A stretch of DNA of 64,000 bases from an uncultured Prevotellaceae bacterium (GTDB lineage Bacteria > Bacteroidota > Bacteroidia > Bacteroidales > Bacteroidaceae). Each line of letters begins with the position of its first letter. The first letter of the stretch is position 1. Below the pieces are notes generated by a model. That model was not told the origin of the DNA and searched no databases. It saw only the letters and a program-made list of their open reading frames with translations. Below, piece by piece: positions 50,790 through 60,322 of the stretch. The position numbers were made by a program, and so were the translations under genes. The stretch spans positions 1-64,000 of the forward strand of contig CAMJZV010000009.1 of the NCBI GenBank assembly GCA_946410305.1, in the 5' to 3' direction.

Positions 50790-52835
50790 TTAGTTAATCA
50801 AGAAAACCTTCTCTTTACCATTATATATTGCCTTAATTGTAGCACGTCCTTCAACCACAGGAGTAATCGTAATGTTCACACCCTTAGGAGCGTTAGACGT
50901 AGCCTTAAGCTTAGAGCCAGCCTTCAACGGAGCATAGAGCTGATAGTGGTTGCACTCGGTATAGCCGTTGGCATTAGTCGACATAATAGGCTTCTCAGGG
51001 ATGTTCAGCTTCTGACCGTCAACAGTAATGGTCACTTCAGGAACGAAGGCAGGCTGAGCACCCTCACCATTCTTAGCAAAGCCGATACCGTGGAGGTCGA
51101 AGAGTCCCTGTGGACGCTGTGGTTCCTGACGACGGCCGCCCCATTGTGGACGCTGCTCATTCTGCTTCACCTCAGGGCCCTCAGCAACGAGGTAGATAGC
51201 ATGTTTACCTGTCAGGCCCTCCAATGCGGGAACAGTATGAGACACTGTGAGTGCCTTGTTAGCAGGGAAGTTGGCAGGAATATCAATCACTGCTACCTCT
51301 TCACCCTTCCAAGGATTGTCCAGCAGTACGTGAATCTTAAAGGCACCCTTACCACTAGCAGTCAGGTTAATATTCAGCTTGACATTGTCGCCCTTCTTCA
51401 CACCTTCGAAGGCCTTCACGCCCTTGGTATCTTTGTCGAGACCACCAAAGCCGAAGTACTTGAAGCCAATAATGCCGCCATTCTGAATGCCTGCCAAGTC
51501 CATAGAGTTATTCCATACGTCATGGTTGTCCTGCATCCAGTTGTTGCTGTTAGGACCATACATGAAGCAGGCCAGACCTGCACTATAATAATGATAAGGT
51601 GGCAGACCAAAGATTTGGAAGCCCTCACTGGTCACCTCGGCACCAGTATAGGTGTTGCCGTCAGCGGCAGCAGCTACCCATTCGTTACCCTTCACATAGG
51701 GGTCATAGCCCGTAATCTTCACAACGCCACCCTTGGCAACAGGCTTCTTGTCCCATGTAATCTTCACAGGAGCGACCATAGCCTGACGGGCATTGCCGAA
51801 GCCACGGGGAGGACGATGGTAGAAGACATACCACTGGCCATTGATCTCCTGCAGAGAACCGTGGGTGTTGTGAGCGGCATTGGTGGTGATGAGCTTACCA
51901 CCATCTTCACCAACAACGACACCACGAGAGTCTACCAACACGCCACCAGAACGCCAAGGTCCCAGAGGAGAGTCACCGAAGGCATAGCGCAGAGCAGAGT
52001 TGGTATTGCCCAGGCCGTACTCCTTGCCAGAGTAGCCAGAGAACACCATCACGTACTTGTTACCTACCTGACGGATAGAAGAAGCCTCGAAGAAGTTGAA
52101 GTCCAAGGGGTTCTGTCCCTTGTAGAGCGCCTTGTACTCGCTGTCGGCCTTGTCGAGCAGACGACCGTCGGCACTGCTGGCTGGAATGAACGGGTCGATG
52201 AGTTCGGTACCCTCACGCTTCGAGTACATCGTGTTTTGGTCAAGCTCACAGGCTGTAGAATGCTGGAAACCATAGAAGACATAGGCACGATAACCCTTGT
52301 CGAAGTCCTTATCCTTCTTATTGGTAATGGTCTCAATGAACACAGAGGGGTCGAAGTCGATGAGTGAACCTGGCAGACACTGTGTTCCATCAGCGGTCAG
52401 GTTGATGGGAGTGAAAGGACCGTTGGGACGATCGCCCTTACATACCATTGGCACACGGCGCCAGCCACGGCTGTGGGGATAGAGCCAATAGGTCTTCTTA
52501 CCGGTAGCCTTGTCAACAGTCTCTACGAGGTCAGGAGCAAACATGGTATCCCACTGGCCATTGATAAACCAGGTAAAGATAGGACCTTCGTCGCGCCACT
52601 GGCTGAGGTCCTCGACAGGTGCTGACCACATGCGGATATCAGGTCCGCAGTAGGCGGTATAGGTGACATCGTGCGAACCGATGATGTAGGCACGATACTT
52701 TCCCGGCTGGTCGGGATCTTCAAACACACGGGGCTCGCCATCAGGCAAGTGCTCCCACAAAGGGAGGTAAGGGTTCTGTGCATTAACCACCAAGGCGGCA
52801 GTCAGCGCAAAGAGTTGTAGGAATAGTCGTTTCAT
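50790..52835 (-). CDS. GH43 glycoside hydrolase with C-terminal beta domains
   Basis: 681 residues, signal peptide (ending LVVNAQ). Propeller residues ~20-330 with FEDPDQPGKYRAYI (base Asp), LIDFDPSVFIET (second Asp) and NFFEASSIRQVGNKYVM (acid Glu). Residues ~370-520 form a CBM6-like sandwich (GFQIFGLPPYHYYSAGLACF... FGFGGLD), followed by a linker rich in Arg/Gln/Pro and a ~70-residue C-terminal domain (ATIKAIYNGKEKVFLIN). Probably an arabinofuranosidase or xylosidase; subfamily uncertain. Follows the BD-FAE gene by 31 bases. Confidence 0.82.
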   Translation of the reverse strand: MKRLFLQLFALTAALVVNAQNPYLPLWEHLPDGEPRVFEDPDQPGKYRAYIIGSHDVTYTAYCGPDIRMWSAPVEDLSQWRDEGPIFTWFINGQWDTMFAPDLVETVDKATGKKTYWLYPHSRGWRRVPMVCKGDRPNGPFTPINLTADGTQCLPGSLIDFDPSVFIETITNKKDKDFDKGYRAYVFYGFQHSTACELDQNTMYSKREGTELIDPFIPASSADGRLLDKADSEYKALYKGQNPLDFNFFEASSIRQVGNKYVMVFSGYSGKEYGLGNTNSALRYAFGDSPLGPWRSGGVLVDSRGVVVGEDGGKLITTNAAHNTHGSLQEINGQWYVFYHRPPRGFGNARQAMVAPVKITWDKKPVAKGGVVKITGYDPYVKGNEWVAAAADGNTYTGAEVTSEGFQIFGLPPYHYYSAGLACFMYGPNSNNWMQDNHDVWNNSMDLAGIQNGGIIGFKYFGFGGLDKDTKGVKAFEGVKKGDNVKLNINLTASGKGAFKIHVLLDNPWKGEEVAVIDIPANFPANKALTVSHTVPALEGLTGKHAIYLVAEGPEVKQNEQRPQWGGRRQEPQRPQGLFDLHGIGFAKNGEGAQPAFVPEVTITVDGQKLNIPEKPIMSTNANGYTECNHYQLYAPLKAGSKLKATSNAPKGVNITITPVVEGRATIKAIYNGKEKVFLIN

Positions 52836-52866
52836 TATAAATCTTTAATTTTTCATCTTTAATCTT

Positions 52867-53814
52867 TCATTTCCTCACCTCATTGAGGAACTTGACCATC
52901 TTCTGCAGGTTCTCCTCAGTATACATGGCAGGACCACCGTGACTACCCTCAGCAGGGAATGTTCCCTCGGTCTTGACGCCAGCAGCCTTCAGCAGTTCGA
53001 AGAACATCTTACCCTGACAGCCAGGAACGACATTGTCTTTCTCACCATGGAAGATGATGATGGGAGGATTCTTCTTGTTGACGTAGTTGGTAGCACTCAG
53101 ACTGCGATACTTGTCTGGTTCCTTGTCGAGCTTAGAAGCCAGCAGCACGTCCTCAGGAGAGTCAGGACCCATCTTCATACCCTCACCACAGTCCATCGCC
53201 GTAAGGTCTACAGGACCTGACCAGTCACAGGCTGCATTGACAGTACTCTTCTCCTTGAGGAAATTACCTACTGTACCTTCCAGGTCGATATCCACTGTAC
53301 CTACCTTGGTCTGCTTCACACCGCTGGTGGTAGCAGCAATAGAGGCCAAGTGACCACCAGAAGAGAAGCCGCTGGTAGCGATGAATGAGGTATCGAACTT
53401 ATACTGCTTGGCATTGCCGCGTACAAAACGGATGACGGCACGGATATCATGGATCTGTGCAGGCCACTTGGCATCCATGCTGCTACGGTGGTTAGGACAA
53501 ACGACAGCATAACCGTTATCGAGCAGGGTCTTCACGATAGTTCCGAGGTCGGCCATTCCCTTGCTGCTGTTGCTGAACCAGGCGCTACCATAAATATGGA
53601 TAACGACAGGATAGCTCTTTGCCTCTTTCTTAGGCAGATAGATGTCGCAGGTATGATATGCCTTGTCATCACCAGCATAGTTCACGTCCTTCCACTCTTG
53701 GGAGGTCTCCAGTTTTGCCTGCTGCTGGAAACCACCAAAGCCTCCAGCGGGCTGTGCCATGGCACCAACGGCAGCCAGACACATCACGAGTGTTGATAAT
53801 AATGTTTTCTTCAT
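52867..53814 (-). CDS. BD-FAE-like acetylxylan/feruloyl esterase
   Basis: 315 residues from ATG 53814 (MKKTLLSTLVMCLAAVGAMAQ). The upstream 11 codons that keep the frame open are encoded by a dispersed repeat and precede the signal peptide. Alpha/beta-hydrolase of the BD-FAE group: YHTCDIYLPKKEAKSYPVVIHIYGSAWF, QIHDIRAVIRFVRGNAKQY, IATSGFSSGGHLASIAA (Ser151), PPIIIFHGEKDNVVPGCQG (Asp) and EGSHGGPAMY (His). A Gly-rich stretch (PAGGFGGFQQQ) follows the signal peptide. Removes acetyl or feruloyl groups from xylan. Confidence 0.84.
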   Translation of the reverse strand: MKKTLLSTLVMCLAAVGAMAQPAGGFGGFQQQAKLETSQEWKDVNYAGDDKAYHTCDIYLPKKEAKSYPVVIHIYGSAWFSNSSKGMADLGTIVKTLLDNGYAVVCPNHRSSMDAKWPAQIHDIRAVIRFVRGNAKQYKFDTSFIATSGFSSGGHLASIAATTSGVKQTKVGTVDIDLEGTVGNFLKEKSTVNAACDWSGPVDLTAMDCGEGMKMGPDSPEDVLLASKLDKEPDKYRSLSATNYVNKKNPPIIIFHGEKDNVVPGCQGKMFFELLKAAGVKTEGTFPAEGSHGGPAMYTEENLQKMVKFLNEVRK

Positions 53815-53828
53815 AGCTTTAAAATTTT

Positions 53829-53866
53829 GCGGTAGCAAATTCTTCACTCTTCATTCTTCATTTAAA
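53829..53866. repeat. TTCACTC-type dispersed repeat at a gene junction
   Basis: GCGGTAGCAAAT followed by TCTTCACTCTTCA and TTCTTCATTTAAA. Its first 25 bases equal 3716-3740. On the minus strand it supplies the TGA stop of the double GH43 gene and lies before the BD-FAE start. Confidence 0.65.
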
Positions 53867-56671
53867 TTGCCAATAGTCGAGGCGAACGTCACCCTGTGCC
53901 TTGTCGAAGCAAAGGTAGAGATCGTGAACACCCGTAGCACCATTGACCTTCGTATTAAATGCCTTGTATTTCTCCACGGAACCAGTGCTCTTGATGGTTG
54001 CGGTACCAATGACATCACCCTTCACACTGTCGAGGTGCAGGGTAACGGTGCAGCCAGCCTGGGCTGCAGCGGCAGCAATGATGCTGAACTGCTTGGCACC
54101 CTTGCCGAAGTCGACACCGCGCAGACGGATATACTCTCCGTCGTTGATGTCGAAGATATACATGTTACGCTTACCGGTAGACTCAGGCATATCCTTCACA
54201 ACACCCGTATTGGGAATACCCATCTTGGCAGACTTCAGGCCATAGCCCCAGTTCATGGTCTCAGCCTCCACACGACGGTAGGGGTTCAACCAGTGCAGCT
54301 GCTTCATAGGCTCCTGGTCCATCCAGTAGGGAACCTCCTGGATAGTACCATCAGCATTATAGGTAATCTCCGTAGCAGAGACGGTACGACGCTCATGGTG
54401 CTCGTAGGTATCGAGGTGCATCAGGTCGTAGTTTTGGCCGAAGACATACGAATGACCCTTGAAGTCGCAGATGCCAGGGTGATTACCACGGTCACGCTGG
54501 GTGGGCTTCATGATATAGTTCTTCCACTCCCAAGGACCTGTAGGACTATCGCTCATGGCATAGCCCAAAGCCTCCGGACAGCAGGTAGTAGCATAGCTGA
54601 GATAGTACTTACCATTACGCTTATAAAGCCACGGACCTTCCTGATAGTTCTTTACAGTCCATGTAGCCTTCTCGCTCCAAGGTGCGCGGAGGTTTGCCTT
54701 AGCACCCTCCTGCTTGACAGGACGCATGATGCCGTCCTTAGGATTCAACACGAAGATGTCACCTTGGGTAGAGATCATGTCTTTATTCAACTTGGTGTAG
54801 TAGACATGGGGATTGCCCCAGTACATATAGGCCTGACCGTCATCATCCGTGAAGACGGTGGGATCGATATCATCCCAGTGCTCCTTCTGCCATACCAGCG
54901 GTTCACCAAGGGGATCTTTGAAGGGTCCGTAGGGAGAATCAGCCACCAAGACACCTATGCCATGACCATGCAGGGGAGCATAGAGGTAGTACTTACCATT
55001 ACGCTCAACGGTCTGGATAGCCCAGGCACCGTTCTCACGACTACGCCAAGAAAATTCCTTCAGCGATGCGACAGCACCATGCTCCGTCCAGTTCACCATA
55101 TCAGTGGTTGACCACAGCAGCCAGTCGTACATGTAGAAGCCAGCATTGTTGCGTTCGTTAGGATCGGGGATATCCTCAGGAGAGGCATCGTGTGACGTAT
55201 ATAAAAATAAGGTGTCGCCAATCACCAGCGGTGAGGGGTCTGCAGTGTACTTGGTCTGGAACAACGGCATATTAACCTGTTCCAGTCCACGCATCTTCCA
55301 CCAGTCGAAGTTGAAGAGTTTCGGACCCTTACGACCCTTGAAGACCAGATACAAGTCACGGGTGTGCAGACGAGAGGGATAGCTGTCGAGGGCTGCCAGG
55401 TCGGTAGTAATGGTCTGCCACTTCTCCCAGCCACCAGTGCCAGGAACATCCACAGTGCCGAGGAGTTTTCCTCCGAGGCTATCCAAGCGGATTTCAATCT
55501 GTCCGCCACGCAGGCCACTGGCCACACGAGCCGTGAATGTGCGTGGGGTCTTGTAGCAGAGGTGTACATTCTGCAACTTGATATAGTCACCGTTATGGAT
55601 ATCGGTGACATACACGCCCACCTCGTCATTTTGCTCGGTCTTCACGCCCTTCGAGAAGGCCATGGTCTCAGCCTCCACCTTGCGGTAGGGATCGAACTTA
55701 GCAATGGGCTTCACGCCCTCGTCGGTAGGCATGATGGTGGGGAAGCTACCGTCGGCATTGTACTTAAACTCCTCCACAGCCACACTACGGCCAAAGCCGC
55801 CACCATGAGGCAGCTTACCGGTGTGGTAGAAGAAATAGGAGTGTCCCTTAAAGTCTGCCACGCCACAGTGGTTCGTAAACGACTTCGTATCAGACAGCGG
55901 CATAATCTCGCCAGCATACTTCCAAGGACCTGTGGGGTGCGGTGCCGTGCTGTAGCTGATATGCTCAGGAACGCCACCAGCAGCATAGAGGAGCTGGTAA
56001 GTGCCATTACGTTTGGTCAGCCACGGGCCTTCCACATATGAGTCCTTATACTCCTTGCCTTTCTCACGCTTGCTCATGATAGGACCGCCGAAGGCTTCCT
56101 CCGTCATGTCGAGTTTACCCAGCTCACCACTATAGGATATCATGTCGCGGTTGAGCTTCAGGTAGTAACACTGAGGATTACCCCACATCAGCCATGCCTG
56201 ACCATCGTCATCGATCATCACCGTCGGGTCGATATGGTCCCAAGAGCCGTTCTCGAAGAGCGGCTTTCCAAGGGCATCACGGAAGGGACCCGTAGGAGAG
56301 TCGCTGACAGCGACACCAATAGCCATGCCATTTGACAGCTTGCTATGGGCACAGATATACCAATAGAACTTGCCGTCACGCTCGATGGTCTGTCCTGCCC
56401 AGGCACGGTCATCAGCCCACGAGAAGCTCTCCAAAGCCAGTGGTGAACCATGGTCCTGCCAATTGACCATATCCTTGGTGGAGTAGACACGCCACTCCTG
56501 CATCCAGAAGAAGTCGGCATTGTCCTCGTCATGACCCGTATAGACATACATGGTACCATTATGCACCATCGGTGCGGGGTCACTGGTGAACCATGTCTGC
56601 ACAAAGGGGTTCTGTGCCAGACAGAATGATGAGGTAAGAGGTAAGAGATAAGATAATAGAAGTCGTTTCAT
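53858..56671 (-). CDS. Tandem double GH43 enzyme, GH43-CBM6-GH43-CBM6
   Basis: 937 residues, signal peptide encoded partly by a GTAAGAG-type repeat (56632-56662). Two homologous halves: residues ~20-330 and ~470-800 are GH43 propellers, residues ~335-465 and ~805-937 CBM6-type domains (KVEAETMAFSKGVKTE and RVEAETMNWGYGLKSA). Both active sites look intact: TSDPAPMV / TADPSPLV, HIDPTVMIDDDGQAW / DIDPTVFTDDDGQAY, and YVEGPWLTKRNGTYQLLY / YQEGPWLYKRNGKYYLSY. Probably arabinofuranosidase/xylosidase on arabinoxylan. The halves have diverged, suggesting different linkage specificity. Confidence 0.88.
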   Translation of the reverse strand: MKRLLLSYLLPLTSSFCLAQNPFVQTWFTSDPAPMVHNGTMYVYTGHDEDNADFFWMQEWRVYSTKDMVNWQDHGSPLALESFSWADDRAWAGQTIERDGKFYWYICAHSKLSNGMAIGVAVSDSPTGPFRDALGKPLFENGSWDHIDPTVMIDDDGQAWLMWGNPQCYYLKLNRDMISYSGELGKLDMTEEAFGGPIMSKREKGKEYKDSYVEGPWLTKRNGTYQLLYAAGGVPEHISYSTAPHPTGPWKYAGEIMPLSDTKSFTNHCGVADFKGHSYFFYHTGKLPHGGGFGRSVAVEEFKYNADGSFPTIMPTDEGVKPIAKFDPYRKVEAETMAFSKGVKTEQNDEVGVYVTDIHNGDYIKLQNVHLCYKTPRTFTARVASGLRGGQIEIRLDSLGGKLLGTVDVPGTGGWEKWQTITTDLAALDSYPSRLHTRDLYLVFKGRKGPKLFNFDWWKMRGLEQVNMPLFQTKYTADPSPLVIGDTLFLYTSHDASPEDIPDPNERNNAGFYMYDWLLWSTTDMVNWTEHGAVASLKEFSWRSRENGAWAIQTVERNGKYYLYAPLHGHGIGVLVADSPYGPFKDPLGEPLVWQKEHWDDIDPTVFTDDDGQAYMYWGNPHVYYTKLNKDMISTQGDIFVLNPKDGIMRPVKQEGAKANLRAPWSEKATWTVKNYQEGPWLYKRNGKYYLSYATTCCPEALGYAMSDSPTGPWEWKNYIMKPTQRDRGNHPGICDFKGHSYVFGQNYDLMHLDTYEHHERRTVSATEITYNADGTIQEVPYWMDQEPMKQLHWLNPYRRVEAETMNWGYGLKSAKMGIPNTGVVKDMPESTGKRNMYIFDINDGEYIRLRGVDFGKGAKQFSIIAAAAAQAGCTVTLHLDSVKGDVIGTATIKSTGSVEKYKAFNTKVNGATGVHDLYLCFDKAQGDVRLDYWQFK

Positions 56672-56683
56672 TATAACGTTTGA

Positions 56684-58180
56684 TTAGTGATTACGAAGAT
56701 TCCACTTTGAGTTGTCGCTGCTATAGTCATAGACGGCCAGCGTCGGCGTACTGTCAGCAGCCGAATAGAGACAATAGCGTGTGTTGACACCCTCCATACC
56801 GGGGATCTGCTTAGGCATGATGCGGTAGGTGCCATCCGTCAGCTGCTCGATGCGCCAAAGCTGCTCGTCGCCACCATTAAAGGCAACAGTAGCCAGCTCC
56901 TTATCGGCAGTAGCTGTCAGGGCACGGTCGGTACCAGCAATGGTAATCTTGAAATAAGGATTGCTCAGGTAACCGCCAGCCGTCTCCACAGGTGTGATGT
57001 CCCACAGCTGATGGGGACGGAACATATAGTCGCTGCAACGTACTGCCACAGGTGTGTTGGCAGCAGGCCATGTACCGATGACCTCCTCCAGTTTCTGATT
57101 GGGTACAGGCTTCGGAGGCTGCTGCATCTGGTTGCGGTCGCCCCAGCGCTGACGTTCCTGCTGCATGCGGACGAAGTCGACAGCCATCTCCAGCGAGTAG
57201 CCACGGCGCTCAGACAAGATGGCAAAGGTACCGCCACGGAGACGCTCGCCAGCAACAGGCCAGCCGTTCTTCCACACGATAGGACGTACGGCAAGGACGC
57301 TACGACCCCCCATATCGAAGTCTGCCTCCCAGTGGAACGACATCACCTCGACACCTTCGTCGATGATATAACGTCCAAAGTGTCCGGCACCCGTGCAACG
57401 GTCACCAGCAGCAACGACCATACGGCCACCGCCATGGAACATATCACGGCCGACATTATCTACATAGGGACCTTCTACCGAACGAGAACGGCCCACCACG
57501 ATATTGTAGGTAGAGTTGACGCCATCACAGCAGGTGCCATGAGTTCCCAACAGATAGTACCAGCCATCCTTATACATCAGGGCGCTGGCCTCACAGTCGA
57601 TAGCAACATCTTTCTCTACGTTGCCCTTGACACGCTCACCAGTCTTGGGGTCGAGCTCGATGAGGCGGATATTACCGAAATAGGTACCATAAGTAGCCCA
57701 CAGGCGACCCGTGGTGGGGTCTAACAACAGGCAGGGGTCGATGGCATCACAGTCCTCCATTCCGTCAGACGAAGCCACCTCGATAGCTGTTGACCACTTG
57801 AAGTCAGGCGACTTCGGGTCGAGGGTCTTGTTCCACATGGTGAGGATGCGACCGTTATGGCCGCCGAAGAGACCACCACCTGTAGCACCATAGATGCAGA
57901 GATAGCGATCACCAATCTTCAGGACGTCGGGAGCAGCACCACCGCCAGGGCGCTCGGCACCACTGTGCCATGACCAACCGTCGTCAGAGATAATGCCTCC
58001 CCCACCCGTTCCAAAGGTGTACCACTTGCCGTCACACTCAGCGAGCGTCGAGGGGTCGTGGATATAGGGAGCACCAATTTGCGCCCTTACAGGGCTAGTG
58101 AATAGTGAAGAGAGAATAGTGAATAGTATAGCTACTATTTTCACTGATAAAATATCCTTGATTATATTATTTCTTTTCAT
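56684..58180 (-). CDS. GH43 arabinanase-like enzyme with ricin-type C-terminal domain
   Basis: 498 residues from ATG 58180 (MKRNNIIKDILSVKIVAILF); the frame opens 12 codons earlier. Propeller with YIHDPSTLAECDGKWYTFGTG (base Asp), DAIDPCLLLDPTTGRLWATYG and AIDCEASALMYKDGWYYLLGTHGTCC (acid Glu), the pattern of endo-arabinanase-like GH43 subfamilies. Residues ~385-498 have ricin-like repeats (NPYFKITIAGTDRALTATADKELAT, DEQLWRIEQLTDGTYRIM). The signal-peptide core FTILSSLFTSPVRA is encoded by a TTCACTATTC-type repeat (58096-58130). Confidence 0.85.
   Translation of the reverse strand: MKRNNIIKDILSVKIVAILFTILSSLFTSPVRAQIGAPYIHDPSTLAECDGKWYTFGTGGGGIISDDGWSWHSGAERPGGGAAPDVLKIGDRYLCIYGATGGGLFGGHNGRILTMWNKTLDPKSPDFKWSTAIEVASSDGMEDCDAIDPCLLLDPTTGRLWATYGTYFGNIRLIELDPKTGERVKGNVEKDVAIDCEASALMYKDGWYYLLGTHGTCCDGVNSTYNIVVGRSRSVEGPYVDNVGRDMFHGGGRMVVAAGDRCTGAGHFGRYIIDEGVEVMSFHWEADFDMGGRSVLAVRPIVWKNGWPVAGERLRGGTFAILSERRGYSLEMAVDFVRMQQERQRWGDRNQMQQPPKPVPNQKLEEVIGTWPAANTPVAVRCSDYMFRPHQLWDITPVETAGGYLSNPYFKITIAGTDRALTATADKELATVAFNGGDEQLWRIEQLTDGTYRIMPKQIPGMEGVNTRYCLYSAADSTPTLAVYDYSSDNSKWNLRNH
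58096..58130 (-). repeat. TTCACTATTC-type repeat encoding part of a signal peptide
   Basis: Plus strand TAGTGAATAGTGAAGAG and AGAATAGTGAATAGTATAG; read on the minus strand as the hydrophobic part of the GH43 signal peptide. A sister string lies at 58200-58232. Confidence 0.6.
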
Positions 58181-58199
58181 TGTTATAATGTCTGTTTTA

Positions 58200-58236
58200 A
58201 ACTTTTCACTATTCACTTTACACTATTCACTAGGGT
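58200..58236 (-). repeat. TTCACTATTC-type repeat supplying a stop codon
   Basis: Plus strand TTTTCACTATTCACTTTACA then CTATTCACTAG. On the minus strand it encodes the final LVNSVK and TGA stop of the upstream GH43 gene. Confidence 0.6.
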
Positions 58237-60300
58237 GTAGCCCGTTACAGGTTTTCCTTGCTCGTCAATGAAACGGGCACACAGATCACTCAGGCCAGGG
58301 CCATTGACCAACGCAAAACGCAGAACGTTGCGACCCTTCTTCAGCGTCAGACGCTGTGATACACAGTCATCTTCCACCATACGGCGATCACCGTCCAGTG
58401 TCAGCACGCGCTCACCGTTGAGCCACCACATAGAGGCACCATTTGAACCAATAGCCAGACGGACATCGGTCATCTCCTCAGGACAATCGATGACGGTGAC
58501 ACCCCAGAAAAGAGAGTTGTAAGGCTGACAGCCATACGACTCAGCGAAGCGGAACACCTTGACATTATAGGTATTGCTCTCCAAAGCATGCCAGCGCAGG
58601 GTCTGCTTAACCTCCTTGGTCTGGGCTGGACCTGTCTGCATTCTCGTATCTCTCGGACCACCAGCCAAAGCGATTCCAGTGGCAGCGACTTTCTCGCCGT
58701 CGCGAGGCAGTTTCTTGTCGTCGAACTGTCCCTTGAAATACTGCTTGTTGAGATTCTCATTGAGATAGCTATCTGTCAGGATTGTATTTGAACGTACGTT
58801 GTAGTCGATAGGTTCCAGCAACATCCAGCGACGGATAAAGCCGTTGGCATCGGGCTGTGCTGCTGCGGCATTGGCAGCAACAGGTTGGAAGTAGCTGTTG
58901 CGGTTCTTGAACTGAATCCAGTTAATACTGACATCAGCATCGCCCTCACAAGTAACCACCAGGTCGGTGACACCCTTGGGAATATATTCCAGAGAAGCGG
59001 TCTGTGTCAGCCACTGATTACTCTGGTCACGACGGAACATGCCCATCTGACTGACAACATTCATCGGGATGCGTGCAATAATCTTACCCTTGGCACTCTT
59101 CTCACGGATGCAGAACTCGGTATTACCACCAGCCTTCGCATTCACGATGAGATAAGCGTCACCAACGGGGCTAAAGTCCACATCGTTATACTGCAGCCAG
59201 CTGCCCTTCTTAGGCAGGGTGGCCTGATAGCCACGGAAGGTGTTGACAGTATCTATCAATGCTGTCGTCACATCGCTGCTGGCAGTGTTGTAACGGTCTA
59301 TCTCAATCTTCTCGGTAGCCTTGTTGATACCCACACCACGCATGGTCTGCTTGACTTCCTGGATAGTACCGTCGGCGTTGAAATAAAGCTTCTCGATACA
59401 TGCGGAGCGACGCTTGTCATCACGCGGCGAGAAGTAGTTGTGGTGGTAGAACAAGTACCACTGGCCCTTGTAGTTGACGATGCTATGGTGATTAGTCCAA
59501 CAGCCGTTAGGCTGCTCGGACATGATCAGCCCTTTATACTCATAAGGACCCATGGGGTTCTTACTCATCGCATAGCCAAGCACCTCCGTATTCTCACGGA
59601 CATACGGATAGGTCAGGTAATACCAACCGTTAGCCTCAAAGGCAAAGGGACCCTCGGCCTGACGATTGGGCAGGTCTTTCAGACAGTTAACACCCAACAT
59701 CTCAAACTCACGATTACCCCACTTGACTTTCTCCTTGGGGGTATCGTCAGCCAGTTCCTTCATATTGGGCTTGAGCTTGGCACAACGGCCAGCACCCCAA
59801 AAGATGTAGGCATTACCATCAGAAGCCTGGAGCACACAGGGGTCGATACCGTTAATGCCCTTGATAGGTTCAGGCTCACAGATGAACGGACCTTCAGGAC
59901 GGTCGGCAACAGCCACACCAATGCCAAAGCCCATGCCATTCTTAGGAGCTGAGGGGAAATAGAAGTAGTACTTGCCATTGCGCTCCACACAGTCGGGAGC
60001 CCACATGGAATAAGAGTCAGGGCGTACCCAGGGTACTTTGTTCTGGGTGACAATCACACCGTGATCTGCCCAGTCGGTCAGGTTCTCTGAAGAGAATACA
60101 TGGTAGTCCTCCATACAGAACCAATCCTGTCGCTGTCCAGCAGGCGGCACGATGTCATGCGACGGGTACAGATATACCTTATTATTAAATACGCGCGCCG
60201 TAGGATCGGCAGTGAACTGGTCGCGAATAATAGGGTTCTGTGCTTGGGCAGCAGATGCCGCCAAGCACAGAACAACAGTTGATATAATAGTTAGCTTCAT
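58213..60300 (-). CDS. GH43 enzyme with CBM6-like and C-terminal beta domains
   Basis: 695 residues, signal peptide (ending ASAAQA). GH43 propeller (~22-315): FTADPTARVFNNKVYLYPSHD (Asp), GINGIDPCVLQASDGNAYIFWG (Asp), RQAEGPFAFEANGWYYLTYPY (Glu). Residues ~335-470 are CBM6-like (GSWLQYNDVDFSPVGDAYLIV, VSINWIQFKN). Residues ~480-695 form a beta-rich module with MWWLNGERVLTLDGDRRMVEDDCVSQRLTLKKGRNVLRFALVNG, seen at the end of some Bacteroidota xylan enzymes. Likely xylosidase/arabinofuranosidase. Its stop lies inside a dispersed repeat. Confidence 0.85.
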   Translation of the reverse strand: MKLTIISTVVLCLAASAAQAQNPIIRDQFTADPTARVFNNKVYLYPSHDIVPPAGQRQDWFCMEDYHVFSSENLTDWADHGVIVTQNKVPWVRPDSYSMWAPDCVERNGKYYFYFPSAPKNGMGFGIGVAVADRPEGPFICEPEPIKGINGIDPCVLQASDGNAYIFWGAGRCAKLKPNMKELADDTPKEKVKWGNREFEMLGVNCLKDLPNRQAEGPFAFEANGWYYLTYPYVRENTEVLGYAMSKNPMGPYEYKGLIMSEQPNGCWTNHHSIVNYKGQWYLFYHHNYFSPRDDKRRSACIEKLYFNADGTIQEVKQTMRGVGINKATEKIEIDRYNTASSDVTTALIDTVNTFRGYQATLPKKGSWLQYNDVDFSPVGDAYLIVNAKAGGNTEFCIREKSAKGKIIARIPMNVVSQMGMFRRDQSNQWLTQTASLEYIPKGVTDLVVTCEGDADVSINWIQFKNRNSYFQPVAANAAAAQPDANGFIRRWMLLEPIDYNVRSNTILTDSYLNENLNKQYFKGQFDDKKLPRDGEKVAATGIALAGGPRDTRMQTGPAQTKEVKQTLRWHALESNTYNVKVFRFAESYGCQPYNSLFWGVTVIDCPEEMTDVRLAIGSNGASMWWLNGERVLTLDGDRRMVEDDCVSQRLTLKKGRNVLRFALVNGPGLSDLCARFIDEQGKPVTGYTLVNSVK

Positions 60301-60322
60301 TCTCTAATGTCAATGTTCAACG

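Noticed and set aside
50946..52367. 473-codon plus-strand frame opposite a GH43 gene
   Set aside because: Antisense shadow; no signal peptide or recognisable domain, while the minus strand has the GH43 triad.
53759..55111. 450-codon plus-strand frame opposite the double GH43
   Set aside because: Antisense shadow of a strongly supported enzyme gene; similar shadows at 58885-59952 and 60380-61495 were dropped for the same reason.
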